The notes under the pieces: generated by a model
The model's database searches: none
Told to the model about the DNA's origin: nothing
Seen by the model: only the letters and a program-made list of their open reading frames with translations
NCBI RefSeq assembly: GCF_020405225.1
Contig: NZ_CP084476.1
Coordinates: 1-64,000 of the forward strand
From: Natrinema sp. DC36
GTDB lineage: Archaea; Halobacteriota; Halobacteria; Halobacteriales; Natrialbaceae
Length of the DNA stretch: 64,000 nucleotides
Reading direction: 5' to 3'
Translations under genes and position numbers: made by a program
In this document: piece by piece, positions 23,186 to 32,577 of the stretch
Layout: every line of letters begins with the position of its first letter
Position numbering within the stretch: the first letter of the stretch is position 1

Positions 23186-25590
23186 TATCGACTCACCTCC
23201 TGTAGACCTTTCTCGACTATACCCCAGTCAATTTCAAGAACCTGCTTTCCGACGGGTGTCAGCGTCCATAGCTGCCCTTCTTTCTCGAGACAGGACTTTA
23301 GCCCACTCTCGTTTGATGCATGGTGGCGTAATGCCGACTGGCCGAAATCGGCGTTTAGAGCGGCGTGTATCTGGTCGTAACTACGGAACTCGTTTTCAGC
23401 AACGAGTTCACACACGGTGATGAACGTTTGTCGGAGTTTCGCGTCTTTCCGGAGCCAGTCCGAGATCGTCCGCGGAACGTTGTGTCTCGAGGCGATATCC
23501 TCGTAGGTTGTTTCCTGGCCGATTTGCTCGAGCGTGATATCTTGCTGCCGATCGCCCGCACCGACGGGTCTGAGCGAGAGGTCCGCGGGAATGTCGTACT
23601 CGCGGCGCTGTCGGAGCACCCAGTCGATCAACCGCTCCGAGATCGCGTCGACGACGTCCTCGGGGTCGCCGATCGACGCCACGGGTTCGGGGAAGTCCGA
23701 CGGGAGGAGATACCACGCACCGACGGCCGGATTCTTGCTCGCCGGGAGCACGTCACCGGCCACGACGTCGACCCACCATTCGGCGTCGTCACCGTCGGCG
23801 AACGGATCGTCGCCGGTCTGTCGGACGCGAGCGCCCCACGCGGACCCGTACCGGTCGCGCCATACCTGGTCGCCGAGCCCGAGCCCGCACGGCGAGCCGC
23901 GCCACCGAATCGGCCAGTACGGCTCACCGTCGGTGTGGATCATCCCCTGCCCGGTATCGAACGTCAGTAGCTGGCCGAACAACTCGTCGTTGAAGTTCAT
24001 CATCTTGTCGAGTTCGGGGACCTGTTCCTGGCTCTGGCGGAGGAAAATCTTCGTGTCCATATTATTCCGAACCGACTTGAGAACGTCATTGAATTTCTGC
24101 GTCGATCCGAGCAACAGAACCCGACGAGAACCGCCCTGCGAGGTGATGATGCGGAACGTCTGTTGGAGCGCCCGTTTCTGGTCGCGATAGCGGGCGTGTT
24201 GAATCTGCGAGGGTGCGAGGTTCTTCAACTCCCGAACCTCGAGACAGACGCGGGGAAGCCGCGGCCACTTGTCTCGAGCGGACATGATTTTCTGGAGCCA
24301 GAGGTCCATAATCGTGTACTTGAACCCGTCGCTCGCGTCGATGAAGTTGCAACAGAGCACGGCCGCCTTGTCGTTTTCCTCGAGTAGGTCGTGGAAGTCG
24401 ATGTTAGTCGCCGCCTCGGGAGAGGCGATAAAGCCCTCTCCGGCGAGTCGGGCGAGTCGTTGGGCGGCCTTCTTGACTGCCTTTTCTGCATTGAGCGAGA
24501 ACGACGCCTGATAGGTTTCGACGCCGCTATCGGCGTGTCGGTCCTGTTCTTCGGTCCATTCGATCGTGGCCTCGAGTCCTTCCGCGAAATCGAACAGCAG
24601 GTTGATTAACTCGTCCACCTGCCCGGACCGATCTAGCGTGATTTTCAGCGCCTCTTTGATCCGCAACTCGAGGGACGGGTCCGAGTCAGTAACACCGGCC
24701 AGTCGAAGGATATCCTTCGGTGTGAGCATGTCGATGCCGAGCGTAAAGGGAACGAAGTTCGACGGGAGAATGTCCGGTGTGCCTTCCATCCGCGGGACGT
24801 ACACCTCCGCGTCCATCGGCCGGGGCTGTTGATTGAATCGCTCGAGGCTATCTTTGATCGCCTGTTCGTCGGCCGGAATCGCCAACATCGGCGTCTCCAT
24901 ACGGCCGTCGTCGTGGATTGAGACGTACTTGTAGCCGTGCTCACGCCAGAGGTTCATCCCGATAGAGGTTAGCGTCGAGTCTTTCCCTTCGCGGGGCTTG
25001 GCGATCGCTAGGATGTGGTCACAATCGTCGTGCGGTATAACGACCTCTTTTTCCTCCGGGTCGACCGGGTCGTCCGCTCCGATCCGACGCCAGCCGATCG
25101 GCGTCACCTCGTCGATATCCGGTGCGTGGGGGACTTCCTTCGGGTCCAGTTTCTCGAGGTAGACCGGTGCGCGTTGCGTGCGGTCAATCCCCGAATTGAC
25201 GTATCCGAGCCCTTTCGCGACGCCGGTTAGGACCTCGTACCAGAGGCTCACATTGGTATCCTGTCCGTTCTGAAACTGCCGGTGGATCTGGCGGAACTGA
25301 AACCCAGAGGCCGGCGTCGGCGGCCCCTCGGAGTGCATCACCGACGGCCAGCCCGGGTCGTGCCAGAGGTAGAGGTGTAGCTCCTCGAGTATCTGTTCGG
25401 CCGTCCGTTCGGTGTCCTCGCCGTCGACAATCGCAGCCTCAGCCTGTCGGTGGAGGTCTCGGACGTGCGCCTCTGTGTTCAGCGTCTCTTTGTGACGCTT
25501 TCGTTCGATTTTCTCGCTAAGTTTGTTTCGAGCGGCGGTGCGAGTGCCAGTGCGGTCCTGTGGCTGTAGGTCTCGGATTTGTGAACTCAT
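23185..25590 (-). CDS. FtsK/HerA-superfamily ATPase with degenerate P-loop
   Basis: The 801-aa product has AIAKPREGKDST at residues 195-206 in the Walker A position: GKDS replaces the usual GK[ST]. The Walker B site looks like RVCLEVREL (447-455), where the expected DE pair is altered. VLLLGSTQKFNDVLKSVRNN (491-510) matches the sensor region of HerA/VirB4-type ATPases. The C-terminal 110 residues look like tandem winged helices. Such ATPases pump DNA in packaging, conjugation or division. It is followed by the MCM-like gene and preceded by two large membrane proteins, so membrane-coupled DNA transport is the best guess. Confidence 0.75.
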   Translation of the reverse strand: MSSQIRDLQPQDRTGTRTAARNKLSEKIERKRHKETLNTEAHVRDLHRQAEAAIVDGEDTERTAEQILEELHLYLWHDPGWPSVMHSEGPPTPASGFQFRQIHRQFQNGQDTNVSLWYEVLTGVAKGLGYVNSGIDRTQRAPVYLEKLDPKEVPHAPDIDEVTPIGWRRIGADDPVDPEEKEVVIPHDDCDHILAIAKPREGKDSTLTSIGMNLWREHGYKYVSIHDDGRMETPMLAIPADEQAIKDSLERFNQQPRPMDAEVYVPRMEGTPDILPSNFVPFTLGIDMLTPKDILRLAGVTDSDPSLELRIKEALKITLDRSGQVDELINLLFDFAEGLEATIEWTEEQDRHADSGVETYQASFSLNAEKAVKKAAQRLARLAGEGFIASPEAATNIDFHDLLEENDKAAVLCCNFIDASDGFKYTIMDLWLQKIMSARDKWPRLPRVCLEVRELKNLAPSQIQHARYRDQKRALQQTFRIITSQGGSRRVLLLGSTQKFNDVLKSVRNNMDTKIFLRQSQEQVPELDKMMNFNDELFGQLLTFDTGQGMIHTDGEPYWPIRWRGSPCGLGLGDQVWRDRYGSAWGARVRQTGDDPFADGDDAEWWVDVVAGDVLPASKNPAVGAWYLLPSDFPEPVASIGDPEDVVDAISERLIDWVLRQRREYDIPADLSLRPVGAGDRQQDITLEQIGQETTYEDIASRHNVPRTISDWLRKDAKLRQTFITVCELVAENEFRSYDQIHAALNADFGQSALRHHASNESGLKSCLEKEGQLWTLTPVGKQVLEIDWGIVEKGLQEVSR

Positions 25591-25600
25591 GAATCAGGTG

Positions 25601-27223
25601 TTAGTCCGCTCTCTCGTGACTCTCCGGCCGGATGAACGGCGCGGGCGTCGTTTCCACGTCGTGTTCCGGCGGGCCGTATCGTGCCGCAAACGCCTGTTTC
25701 CCGAACAGCGAGTCGAACTCGCCACGGAGATCGACGACCTCCGGCGCGAACGCCTCGTCGCCTTTCGAGACGGCGACCAGCTCGCGGTCGTCGCCACTCT
25801 CGGTATCGGTCACCGTCACGGGCGTCTCGGTCAGCGCGTGGATCTCGACTAAATCGCGGTAGACCTCACGGACGAGATCGGGGTCACGACCGCGGCCGAT
25901 AAAGAGCAAGCCCCACGCGACGTAGCGTCGGTCGTACTCGACGACTTGCTCGAGCAGGATCGACCGCGGGATGATTCCCTCCGGTGCGTCGGCGACCCTG
26001 TTGATGAGTTGGTCCATGATCGCTTTCCGCTCGTATTCCTGTTCCCACGCCTCGAGCATCGGGAGATAGCGCTTCAACAGGTAGGCGTTCGTTTCTTCAA
26101 TGGCCGGCGCGGGCTGGCGGCCCTCGAGCCGGTCGAGTGCGCGACCGGCCAACGTCTCGGCGAGGTCGTGCTTGTCTTCGCTCGCGTACACCTTCCCGTC
26201 GAGATAGCCGTAGTACATCGTCGTCTCGGGGACTTCGACGGTCTTGGTGAGAATCGCGAGGTCGGTCCACCGCGTCGGGTCGTTGTCAGCGCGGAGCGCC
26301 TTGAGCCGGCGACGGTGGCGGAGGTCGACCGCCCAGTAGTAGGTCCCGCCAGCGAACACCGAAATCGCGACGATGATCGGGATGAACCACGGTTGGATCC
26401 AGATCCGCATCACCAACAGCACACCGACGAACGTCAGGATCGCCGGGACGAGGAAGCGCCAGAGGACGCCGTTCAGGTCGACCGCCGACGCCAACTCGAG
26501 CCGGAACAGTCGGAGTTGCGTCCAAAAGTCCGGGTCCGAATCGGTCGTGTCGTCGTCACCGCCGGCCGGGTCGACGTCGATCGGACCGTCGGCATCCCGG
26601 TGGGCAAGCGTAGTCGTCTCGGTCGGTGCTCGAGGCTCGCCGTCCTCTCCAGTCGGGTTGAACGTCGGCGCGGCGTGGCCGTTGCCCTCGAGTGCGTCGA
26701 CACACCACTGCGTGATCTGTCCGGCGCTGTCGCCGGTCTGTACCAGCACGCGCTCACACCGGTCTAAGGCCGGCCGTTTGGCTTCCTCCGCGAGTCGGCG
26801 GATGGTCTTGTAGCAGTAGCCGGACGTGCTGGCCGTAATCCGAGCGAGGAGCCGGTCGCCGAAAAAGAGCAACTGTCGAGCAAGGACAATGATCGCCACC
26901 GCCCACGCCCACGGGTTCGTCGCGAGTCCGAGTAACGTCCGCACGAGCGGCCCCGAGGACGCGCTCGTATCCGCGCCTCGAATAGCGATACCGACAACAC
27001 CGACGAACGCGACCAGGCCACTCCCGACGACGACCGTCGCGAGGAGTCGGGACGTGTTCGGATGCGATCCCATGAGGAACGACACAGTCGCCTGTTTGAG
27101 CCGGTAGCGAACGCTCGTCGTCACCGACAACAGCGTCTCGAGAATCGGTCGCCAGAACAGAACACCCACGACGAGTGTGCCGAGTGCGGCGATCGCGACG
27201 GCGGCGTAGATGAGTTGTTCCAT
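25601..27223 (-). CDS. Large polytopic membrane protein (540 aa)
   Basis: Hydrophobic helices occur near residues 5-25, 60-83, 103-122, 262-282 and 286-305, with a cytoplasmic-type acidic loop between (about 180-250). The C-terminal 230 residues are soluble and alpha/beta. ATG 27223 lies two bases from the upstream stop; GTG 27235 is an alternative. Its place between the ATPase and a secreted membrane protein suggests the membrane platform of the same machine. Family not recognised. Confidence 0.65.
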   Translation of the reverse strand: MEQLIYAAVAIAALGTLVVGVLFWRPILETLLSVTTSVRYRLKQATVSFLMGSHPNTSRLLATVVVGSGLVAFVGVVGIAIRGADTSASSGPLVRTLLGLATNPWAWAVAIIVLARQLLFFGDRLLARITASTSGYCYKTIRRLAEEAKRPALDRCERVLVQTGDSAGQITQWCVDALEGNGHAAPTFNPTGEDGEPRAPTETTTLAHRDADGPIDVDPAGGDDDTTDSDPDFWTQLRLFRLELASAVDLNGVLWRFLVPAILTFVGVLLVMRIWIQPWFIPIIVAISVFAGGTYYWAVDLRHRRRLKALRADNDPTRWTDLAILTKTVEVPETTMYYGYLDGKVYASEDKHDLAETLAGRALDRLEGRQPAPAIEETNAYLLKRYLPMLEAWEQEYERKAIMDQLINRVADAPEGIIPRSILLEQVVEYDRRYVAWGLLFIGRGRDPDLVREVYRDLVEIHALTETPVTVTDTESGDDRELVAVSKGDEAFAPEVVDLRGEFDSLFGKQAFAARYGPPEHDVETTPAPFIRPESHERAD

Positions 27224-27224
27224 C

Positions 27225-28484
27225 TTAGTCGTCACCCGTGGCCGGCGTCCCGGTCAGTTGCGTCTGCTGGCGCTCGAGGTCGTCGAGCATCCTTTCGAGG
27301 TCATTGCGGGTTGCACGGTACTTCGAGCCGAGGCTGTGTTCCGATTCCATGTACTTGACCGTCGCAAGGAGGTGGTTCAGTGCGCGCCGTTCGTTCGGGA
27401 TATGTCGAAGGACGGGCTCGAGCCACGTCCCATGCAAGTCGTCGGTGTCGAGATCGTCGACACCGTTGTGGATCATCTCGAGGCCGTCGTTCGTTGCCCG
27501 CGCTTCCCCGCCGGCTGCGAGGTCGGCGAGTTGGGCCGGGCTCTTGGTGCCGTAGGCGTCGATCCAGTAGTCCGCACACGAGCCGACCGCTGGCACTTCC
27601 GAGAGGTCCTCGTCGTCGGCGGTTCGCTTCGCTTTCTCGCGGTTGTTTCGGAGCTTCGTGAGTTCCTGTTCGTAGCGGCCAGCCATACTCGAGAGTGCAT
27701 CCACGAGATCGCCGTGTTTCGAGCGGCGTCGCCACATGGCGAGCGCGGTGAGCGAGATCCCGATGATAACGACCAGCGGGTTCATCACACCGATGATAAC
27801 CCAACTAATCGCTTGGGCCGCGAGTTGCGTGAGGAAGCCGTCGACGAGCTGGGCGCGGTCGTCGACCCACGTCACGTAGGACTCGGTCCCCTCCGGCGTC
27901 TGTTCGTAGCCGTTCTCGTCGGCTTTCTCTTTCAGCGTCTCGATCGTCGGTTCCCAGTTCTCGAGTGACGCCGCAGCGACGCTCTGGTCGGTCGCCGAAG
28001 CGTACAGTTCGACCTCTTTCGACGAGCCGTCCGCGAAGAACAACTCGAGGGTATAGAGCGACGTTTGATCCGGCGGGGCGGCGTCGGGTTCGTACTCGAC
28101 GCGAACCGTCTGGCCGCCCTCGAGAACTTGTGCGTCGGCCTTTGCTTGGGAGATACGGACCGCGTCGACGGGTTCGGTCAGGCTAAAGAACGCGAACTCG
28201 CCGGTCGTGTTGAACGTCGCGTCTGCCTGTTTGACTTCGACGCTCTGGTACTCTACATCCGGGCCGGCGGGGTTGATTCGGACCTGTTCGGCCGCCGACG
28301 GCGCGTCGCTGGCCGTCCCGTTCGTCGCCGAGTCGTTCGTGGCCGTCTCGTTTGCCTGTTGGACGGCGTAGGACGGCTCGAGTGCCGTCGGCCCGTCCGA
28401 AGGTGCCGCGGCCACCGTGGCCGGCGCAACGGCGCTCACGAGGACGAGACACACCGCGAGTGCGGCGAGGAGACGACGATTCAT
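27225..28484 (-). CDS. Exported membrane-anchored protein (419 aa)
   Basis: A Sec-type signal peptide (RRLLAALAVCLVLVSAVAP) ends near residue 27. It is followed by a Thr/Ser/Asn/Ala-rich linker and an extracellular beta-rich domain (about 70-175). One or two membrane helices (about 225-255, WVIIGVMNPLVVIIGISLTAL) lead to a charged cytoplasmic helical domain (about 260-419). This bitopic layout would link an external domain to cytoplasmic components. Overlaps the upstream gene by ATGA. Confidence 0.7.
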   Translation of the reverse strand: MNRRLLAALAVCLVLVSAVAPATVAAAPSDGPTALEPSYAVQQANETATNDSATNGTASDAPSAAEQVRINPAGPDVEYQSVEVKQADATFNTTGEFAFFSLTEPVDAVRISQAKADAQVLEGGQTVRVEYEPDAAPPDQTSLYTLELFFADGSSKEVELYASATDQSVAAASLENWEPTIETLKEKADENGYEQTPEGTESYVTWVDDRAQLVDGFLTQLAAQAISWVIIGVMNPLVVIIGISLTALAMWRRRSKHGDLVDALSSMAGRYEQELTKLRNNREKAKRTADDEDLSEVPAVGSCADYWIDAYGTKSPAQLADLAAGGEARATNDGLEMIHNGVDDLDTDDLHGTWLEPVLRHIPNERRALNHLLATVKYMESEHSLGSKYRATRNDLERMLDDLERQQTQLTGTPATGDD

Positions 28485-29506
28485 GCCGACCCCTCCGAGG
28501 TGCCGTTGTCGCGGCCGATATCACGCTGGCTTTGAACCTGCCGGCGCTGCTGGCCCCGGTCCTGTTGGACGGTGTAGTGTTCTTGTTTCGGTGCCACGAG
28601 TTCTTTCGCGTCTTCAATCTTGTTCATGACGCGATCGTACTCGCGGTACTCGCCGTTTTCGATAATCCGAATCAAGTCGTCGAGTCGATTGTGTGCATCC
28701 GCCTTTTCCGCCCGAAGCGACTTCATATCGATTCGGAGTTTTCGCATCTGTTCTTGCTGCTTGACCATTTTCTCGTAGGGGAGTCGCATCGGTGGGTGGT
28801 AGCGGTAGTCGGCGGCTTTGTCGGTCCCGCCGTTGACGACCATCTGTCCTTGCGTTCGCATCACGTACTTGCCGTCCTCGAGATGCACCGCGTCGGCGTG
28901 GATCTCGTGGGTGATGATATCCCCCAGCGGCCGGTCAGACCGGAGTTTCCGATCGTGTCCGACGAGCTTGTAGCGCCGAAAGAGGCCGAACAGCCGCTCG
29001 TCTCGAAGCTCTTTGACGAGCATTCGGCCGTCGTCTTGGGGTTCGACCGCGTTCATGTCGTAGAATATCGTCCGTTCGCTGTCGATCTCGCCGTTCTCGG
29101 ATTCGTTGACGACGTGAATCTGTCCGACGTGGCTGTCTTTGTGGCCCCGGTAGGCGACGCCGGCCCCCATCGCGAGCAACGCCGTGACGGCGTACTGGAG
29201 TTGCGTCGTGTACTGGAACTCCGAGGGAGAGCCGTTCTTGAGGAACTGGTAGGCGTAGAAGCCGATAATCGCCGTAATTGCCACGACACAAAAGGAAATG
29301 ACCTTCAACTCGAACGGGAGTTGTCGGGGCTTGTCCCGAACCGGGATTCGAGGCCGCGTCTCGGGTCCAAGTTCAGAGCGATCGACGCGGTCGGTACCCG
29401 TGGCCGCTTGCGAGTCTTCGAAGACGCCCCACCGCTCGATGAGGAAACCAATCGCCAGAACGACGGCGATAACGACCCCACCGATGAGCACGTAATTCCA
29501 GTTCAT
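28481..29506 (-). CDS. Membrane protein with cytoplasmic coiled coil (341 aa)
   Basis: Helices at about 4-24, 67-87 and 100-118 precede a soluble domain (120-230) and a coiled coil (YEKMVKQQEQMRKLRIDMKS..., about 235-290). The tail is Gln/Arg-rich. Overlaps both neighbours by ATGA. Part of the same membrane complex by context; family not recognised. Confidence 0.65.
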   Translation of the reverse strand: MNWNYVLIGGVVIAVVLAIGFLIERWGVFEDSQAATGTDRVDRSELGPETRPRIPVRDKPRQLPFELKVISFCVVAITAIIGFYAYQFLKNGSPSEFQYTTQLQYAVTALLAMGAGVAYRGHKDSHVGQIHVVNESENGEIDSERTIFYDMNAVEPQDDGRMLVKELRDERLFGLFRRYKLVGHDRKLRSDRPLGDIITHEIHADAVHLEDGKYVMRTQGQMVVNGGTDKAADYRYHPPMRLPYEKMVKQQEQMRKLRIDMKSLRAEKADAHNRLDDLIRIIENGEYREYDRVMNKIEDAKELVAPKQEHYTVQQDRGQQRRQVQSQRDIGRDNGTSEGSA

Positions 29507-30087
29507 GAGTGGCCCTCCGTTGTGTCGGCGGTCGCTTCGCCGACCGTCTCGTCGGCGTACTCGTATTCTTCGGCGGGTCGGAGGAAGTGGAACGTCTCAC
29601 GACGAAGCTTCCGGCCCCGCTCGAGGAGGTCGCGGTAGTCGCCTTCCCACTCGTCGATTTCAGCGAGCATGGCCTTACAGCCATTCCGACCGGCGTAGCG
29701 TCGGAGTTCGCGTTTCACTTCGTCCTCGCTCGCACTTTGGAGACGTTCGTGCAGCCGCTCACGTTCGATCTTTTCGTATCGGTTCGTGAGTACCGGGCAC
29801 GCAATTCCGTAGTGCTCACAGTCGCGACAGTCGTCGGGGAAGTGGCTCGTTCCGTCCACGTCGACGGCGTACATTTCGAACTCGGTTTCGAAGTTCGCGA
29901 GTAGCGTTTCGACGTGTGTGAGTAGGGACGTGGCCGGCACCTCGTCGGCGTCGTCCATCCAGTCGAGCACGTCGTCTTGGAGGTCGGAGTCGTTGATGAG
30001 TCCGACCACGTCGTCGAAGTGCTCGTACAGTCTGTCGATCCGTTTCCGTCGCTGTTGGGCCTCTTCGGCCCGGTTTGTTGGTCTCAT
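29503..30087 (-). CDS. Helical cytoplasmic protein with Cys cluster (194 aa)
   Basis: ATG 30087 overlaps the upstream stop (30084). The protein is mainly helical and charged. A compact Cys cluster (DCRDCEHYGIACPVL, about 90-104) could bind a metal or an iron-sulfur cluster. The C-terminal half is strongly basic/acidic helical (RERLHERLQSASEDEVKREL). Context: membrane machine operon. Confidence 0.6.
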   Translation of the reverse strand: MRPTNRAEEAQQRRKRIDRLYEHFDDVVGLINDSDLQDDVLDWMDDADEVPATSLLTHVETLLANFETEFEMYAVDVDGTSHFPDDCRDCEHYGIACPVLTNRYEKIERERLHERLQSASEDEVKRELRRYAGRNGCKAMLAEIDEWEGDYRDLLERGRKLRRETFHFLRPAEEYEYADETVGEATADTTEGHS

Positions 30088-30299
30088 AGGATATCGGGGT
30101 TGATCGGTGGCAGGTCGATGGTTTCGCGGTCGGAATCCGGCGGCGTCACGGCGAAGCCCTCGTGTCTCGAGACGCGGAGCACGTAGGGGTCGCCGGGGCC
30201 GAAGGGGAACGCCGAGTCCGTGACGATATCGGCCGGAATGTAGACGCGTCGGGTTGATTCCGACGGTTCGTCGAACGTATCCGCGAACTGGAGCGCCAT
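30084..30299 (-). CDS. Small beta-rich protein, AbrB-like pattern (71 aa)
   Basis: The stretch STRRVYIPADIVTDSAFPFGPGDPYVLRV resembles the swapped-hairpin AbrB/SpoVT pattern (R-x-h-IP ... F/G-x-GD). DNA binding and regulation of the operon is possible. The similarity is short. Coupled by ATGA to the next gene. Confidence 0.5.
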   Translation of the reverse strand: MALQFADTFDEPSESTRRVYIPADIVTDSAFPFGPGDPYVLRVSRHEGFAVTPPDSDRETIDLPPINPDIL

Positions 30300-30463
30300 T
30301 TACGCCAGTCCTCCGCTGGTATCGATGTGTCTGTGCGGTCGAATTGTCGGGATAAGCATGGTCTGAGTAGTTGTATCGTGGTTTCAATCTCGTTGCAAGC
30401 ACGCTGCAATCAGGGTCCCGAGAAAAACCGGCGGGCCGACGGGCGGCCCTCGAGTCGAGTGCG

Positions 30464-30760
30464 TCACGCTTGCCCCGCGATTTTCGCTCGCACGTTTGAC
30501 TCTTTGAGCAATCGGAGGTTGCCGCGGGCGAGAAACAGCATGAGGATCAGCAGCCCCACGCCAGCGAGCGCGAGCGCGTAGTTGTCGCCGACCGCGGAAC
30601 TCAGGATCAACGCGATTGCAGCCGTCGAGTAGATCACGTTCGACGTGAGCCCCGTGGCCGCCGAGACGGTGATCGACTGGTCGCCGCGGCGGTCGTACAG
30701 CGCCCCGCTGAGATAGAACGCCGTCCCGATCGCGACGAGCGCGAATAGGAGTCCGTTCAT
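30464..30760 (-). CDS. Membrane protein (98 aa)
   Basis: ATG 30760 overlaps the previous stop. Three hydrophobic helices at about 4-21, 38-60 and 64-83, ending in a basic tail (KESNVRAKIAGQA). A 164-bp gap with no credible frame separates it from the next leftward gene. Confidence 0.6.
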   Translation of the reverse strand: MNGLLFALVAIGTAFYLSGALYDRRGDQSITVSAATGLTSNVIYSTAAIALILSSAVGDNYALALAGVGLLILMLFLARGNLRLLKESNVRAKIAGQA

Positions 30761-30987
30761 CGCTCCCACCGCCGGCCGTTATCGCTGAGATACTTCGATT
30801 CGTATTTCGCCGCCGACGCGCCCGACTGTCGCTCTTTGAGGATTGCGAAGCCGAGTTTACCGCCGTAGGTGACGATCAGCCACAGGCCGCCGAGCACGAC
30901 GACGATGAGCCACCCACCGAACAGCAACGCCGGTACTGCGATGAGTGCGATACCGCCGAACGCAAGGGTTGTAATGTAATCTGTCAT
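30757..30987 (-). CDS. Small membrane protein (76 aa)
   Basis: ATG 30987 overlaps the upstream stop. A long hydrophobic region (about 4-50) forms two helices, followed by a polar basic tail (SKYLSDNGRRWER). Encoded between an exported protein and another membrane protein of the leftward series. Confidence 0.6.
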   Translation of the reverse strand: MTDYITTLAFGGIALIAVPALLFGGWLIVVVLGGLWLIVTYGGKLGFAILKERQSGASAAKYESKYLSDNGRRWER

Positions 30988-31922
30988 GGGTTGTGTGTCA
31001 CCGCCGCTGTGAGCGGCAGGGTGAGTGCATGGAGGGTCGCCGAAGCGCCAGCGAAGCCGGGGATAAGGTTTTGAATCCAGTCCGCACCGGCCATGTACGC
31101 CCGGTATTCGTGGGTCGCTTTGTCTACCATCGTTGGGTTGGCGATGAACTCTACCTCCGCATCGCTCTCGTCGAAGTGGAACGTCACCGTTCCCTCGCCC
31201 TCGTCTTTGTAGACCGGATCGCTCGAGTCGGTCTGAACGGGTATCCACCGGCCGTCGCCGATCCGGTAGACCGCCTGGTACTCCGTGATCTCTTTGTCGA
31301 GTGAGTCGTTCGACAGCGCGACAGACACGCTATCACCGGAACTGTTCTCCGGCGCGAGTGTGTATTTGCGCTGCTCCAAGTCGCCATCACCGAATATCGC
31401 CCCGAGTCCGAGGTCGATATCGGGTAGGATACCCGACGTGGCCTCTTTGGCGTCGCCGGTCCACTTGAGAGACGTGACGCGGAGCTTCGAGGGTGCGAAC
31501 GTCGCCGACTCGCCGCCCTCGAGCGCAAATTCGACCTTCGTGTAGGTCTCGTCGGCGTCGAAGTCGTGAATCGCTTGCCACGACGCGGTTTCGGTGCCGT
31601 TGTTCGCTTCGATCTCCCCGAGGTCGGCCGGGTCGATTACGTCCGGCGAGATTTCGACGACGTAATTCACACAGTAGCCGTTGGGATTCTCCGCTGAGAG
31701 GTGGACAAACCCGACGTTGGTGTCCACCGAGACCTCCGTGTTCTCGACCGTGCTCGAGGCCGTGCCGTTCGTCGCCTCCGTGACGGTCGTCTCGTCGCTT
31801 CGGAACGCATCATGTGTGACCGTCGTCTCGCAGGTTGTGTCGTCGTTTTGGGCCGCCGCAGGCGTCGCTGCCCCCAGCGGTACAAGGACCAACAGGACAC
31901 ACATGAGTAGTGCGCGACGCAT
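30984..31922 (-). CDS. Exported protein with C-terminal hydrophobic end (312 aa)
   Basis: A signal peptide (RRALLMCVLLVLVPLGAATP) is cleaved near residue 25. The mature part is acidic and Thr-rich with several NxT/NxS glycosylation sites. The C-terminus (FAGASATLHALTLPLTAAV) is hydrophobic and could insert in the membrane. A likely surface or particle component. ATG 31922 places the signal at the N-terminus. Confidence 0.65.
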   Translation of the reverse strand: MRRALLMCVLLVLVPLGAATPAAAQNDDTTCETTVTHDAFRSDETTVTEATNGTASSTVENTEVSVDTNVGFVHLSAENPNGYCVNYVVEISPDVIDPADLGEIEANNGTETASWQAIHDFDADETYTKVEFALEGGESATFAPSKLRVTSLKWTGDAKEATSGILPDIDLGLGAIFGDGDLEQRKYTLAPENSSGDSVSVALSNDSLDKEITEYQAVYRIGDGRWIPVQTDSSDPVYKDEGEGTVTFHFDESDAEVEFIANPTMVDKATHEYRAYMAGADWIQNLIPGFAGASATLHALTLPLTAAVTHNP

Positions 31923-31924
31923 GG

Positions 31925-32374
31925 CTATCGATCCCACCGCGGGAGATCCTTCCCGCGGGATTGTACCTGATCTTGCCAAACCGTGTTGAACGCCGGGATG
32001 AACCGCCAGATACCGAGGACGAATAGCGGGGCCAACGCCACGACTACCGCGGCCGTCAGTCCGAGTGTGAGTACAGCCGACCCGACGGCGACCATGATGA
32101 GGACGCCCGCGGCGGCCGTCTGTTGATAGGAACTCGATCGAATCCCCAGTGCCTTCGGGACCGTCTCGAGTGACCAGTTGATCGTCGAGGCGATCGCCGG
32201 GGGCAGCGAGTTATCGATGCTCAGCCACCCGACGAATCCGCGGAAGTTTCGCCACGTCCCGGCGGCTTGTGCCCCGGCGAATCGGGCGACCATGAGCGGC
32301 GCGAGTGCAACCGCCCGCACACCCGAATAGAGCGTACTGCCGACGCTTCGGAGTGATTTCGTGAGTGATGACAT
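31925..32374 (-). CDS. Membrane protein (149 aa)
   Basis: ATG 32374 follows the upstream stop by two bases. A Ser/Arg amphipathic N-terminus precedes hydrophobic segments at about 22-35 and 88-125 (VLIMVAVGSAVLTLGLTAAVVVALAPLFVLG). The C-terminus is soluble and basic. Not recognised. Confidence 0.6.
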   Translation of the reverse strand: MSSLTKSLRSVGSTLYSGVRAVALAPLMVARFAGAQAAGTWRNFRGFVGWLSIDNSLPPAIASTINWSLETVPKALGIRSSSYQQTAAAGVLIMVAVGSAVLTLGLTAAVVVALAPLFVLGIWRFIPAFNTVWQDQVQSRGKDLPRWDR

Positions 32375-32376
32375 GG

Positions 32377-32577
32377 TTATCGCCCTCCGATGAGATTCGA
32401 CAGTGCCCGGCCGGCGGCCCGGAACGGCCACGTAATGAGTGAGAGGAGTGAACCCGCGCCCTCTCGAGTCCGTCGGAGGGTGCGTTTCGATCGGGATTCC
32501 CACCGGATGTTCGCCGCCCGTCGCGGGTTGCCATACGGCTTCCCGTCGTAGTCGTCACCGTCTCGCTTCCAACTCAT
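32377..32577 (-). CDS. Small basic protein (66 aa)
   Basis: Unusually basic for this element (RSKRTLRRTREG) with a hydrophobic C-terminal helix (LLSLITWPFRAAGRAL). ATG 32577 overlaps the upstream stop. Basic, membrane-associating small proteins in such operons could contact DNA or lipid; this is inference. Confidence 0.6.
   Translation of the reverse strand: MSWKRDGDDYDGKPYGNPRRAANIRWESRSKRTLRRTREGAGSLLSLITWPFRAAGRALSNLIGGR

Noticed and set aside
25946-26767. Long rightward frame opposite the 540-aa membrane gene
   Set aside because: High-GC genes produce such antisense frames; its Arg/Val/Asp composition is typical of a shadow and no start signal is seen.
28352-29638. 428-aa rightward frame opposite leftward membrane genes
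   Set aside because: It is antisense to two coherent, overlapping leftward genes and shows no family pattern.
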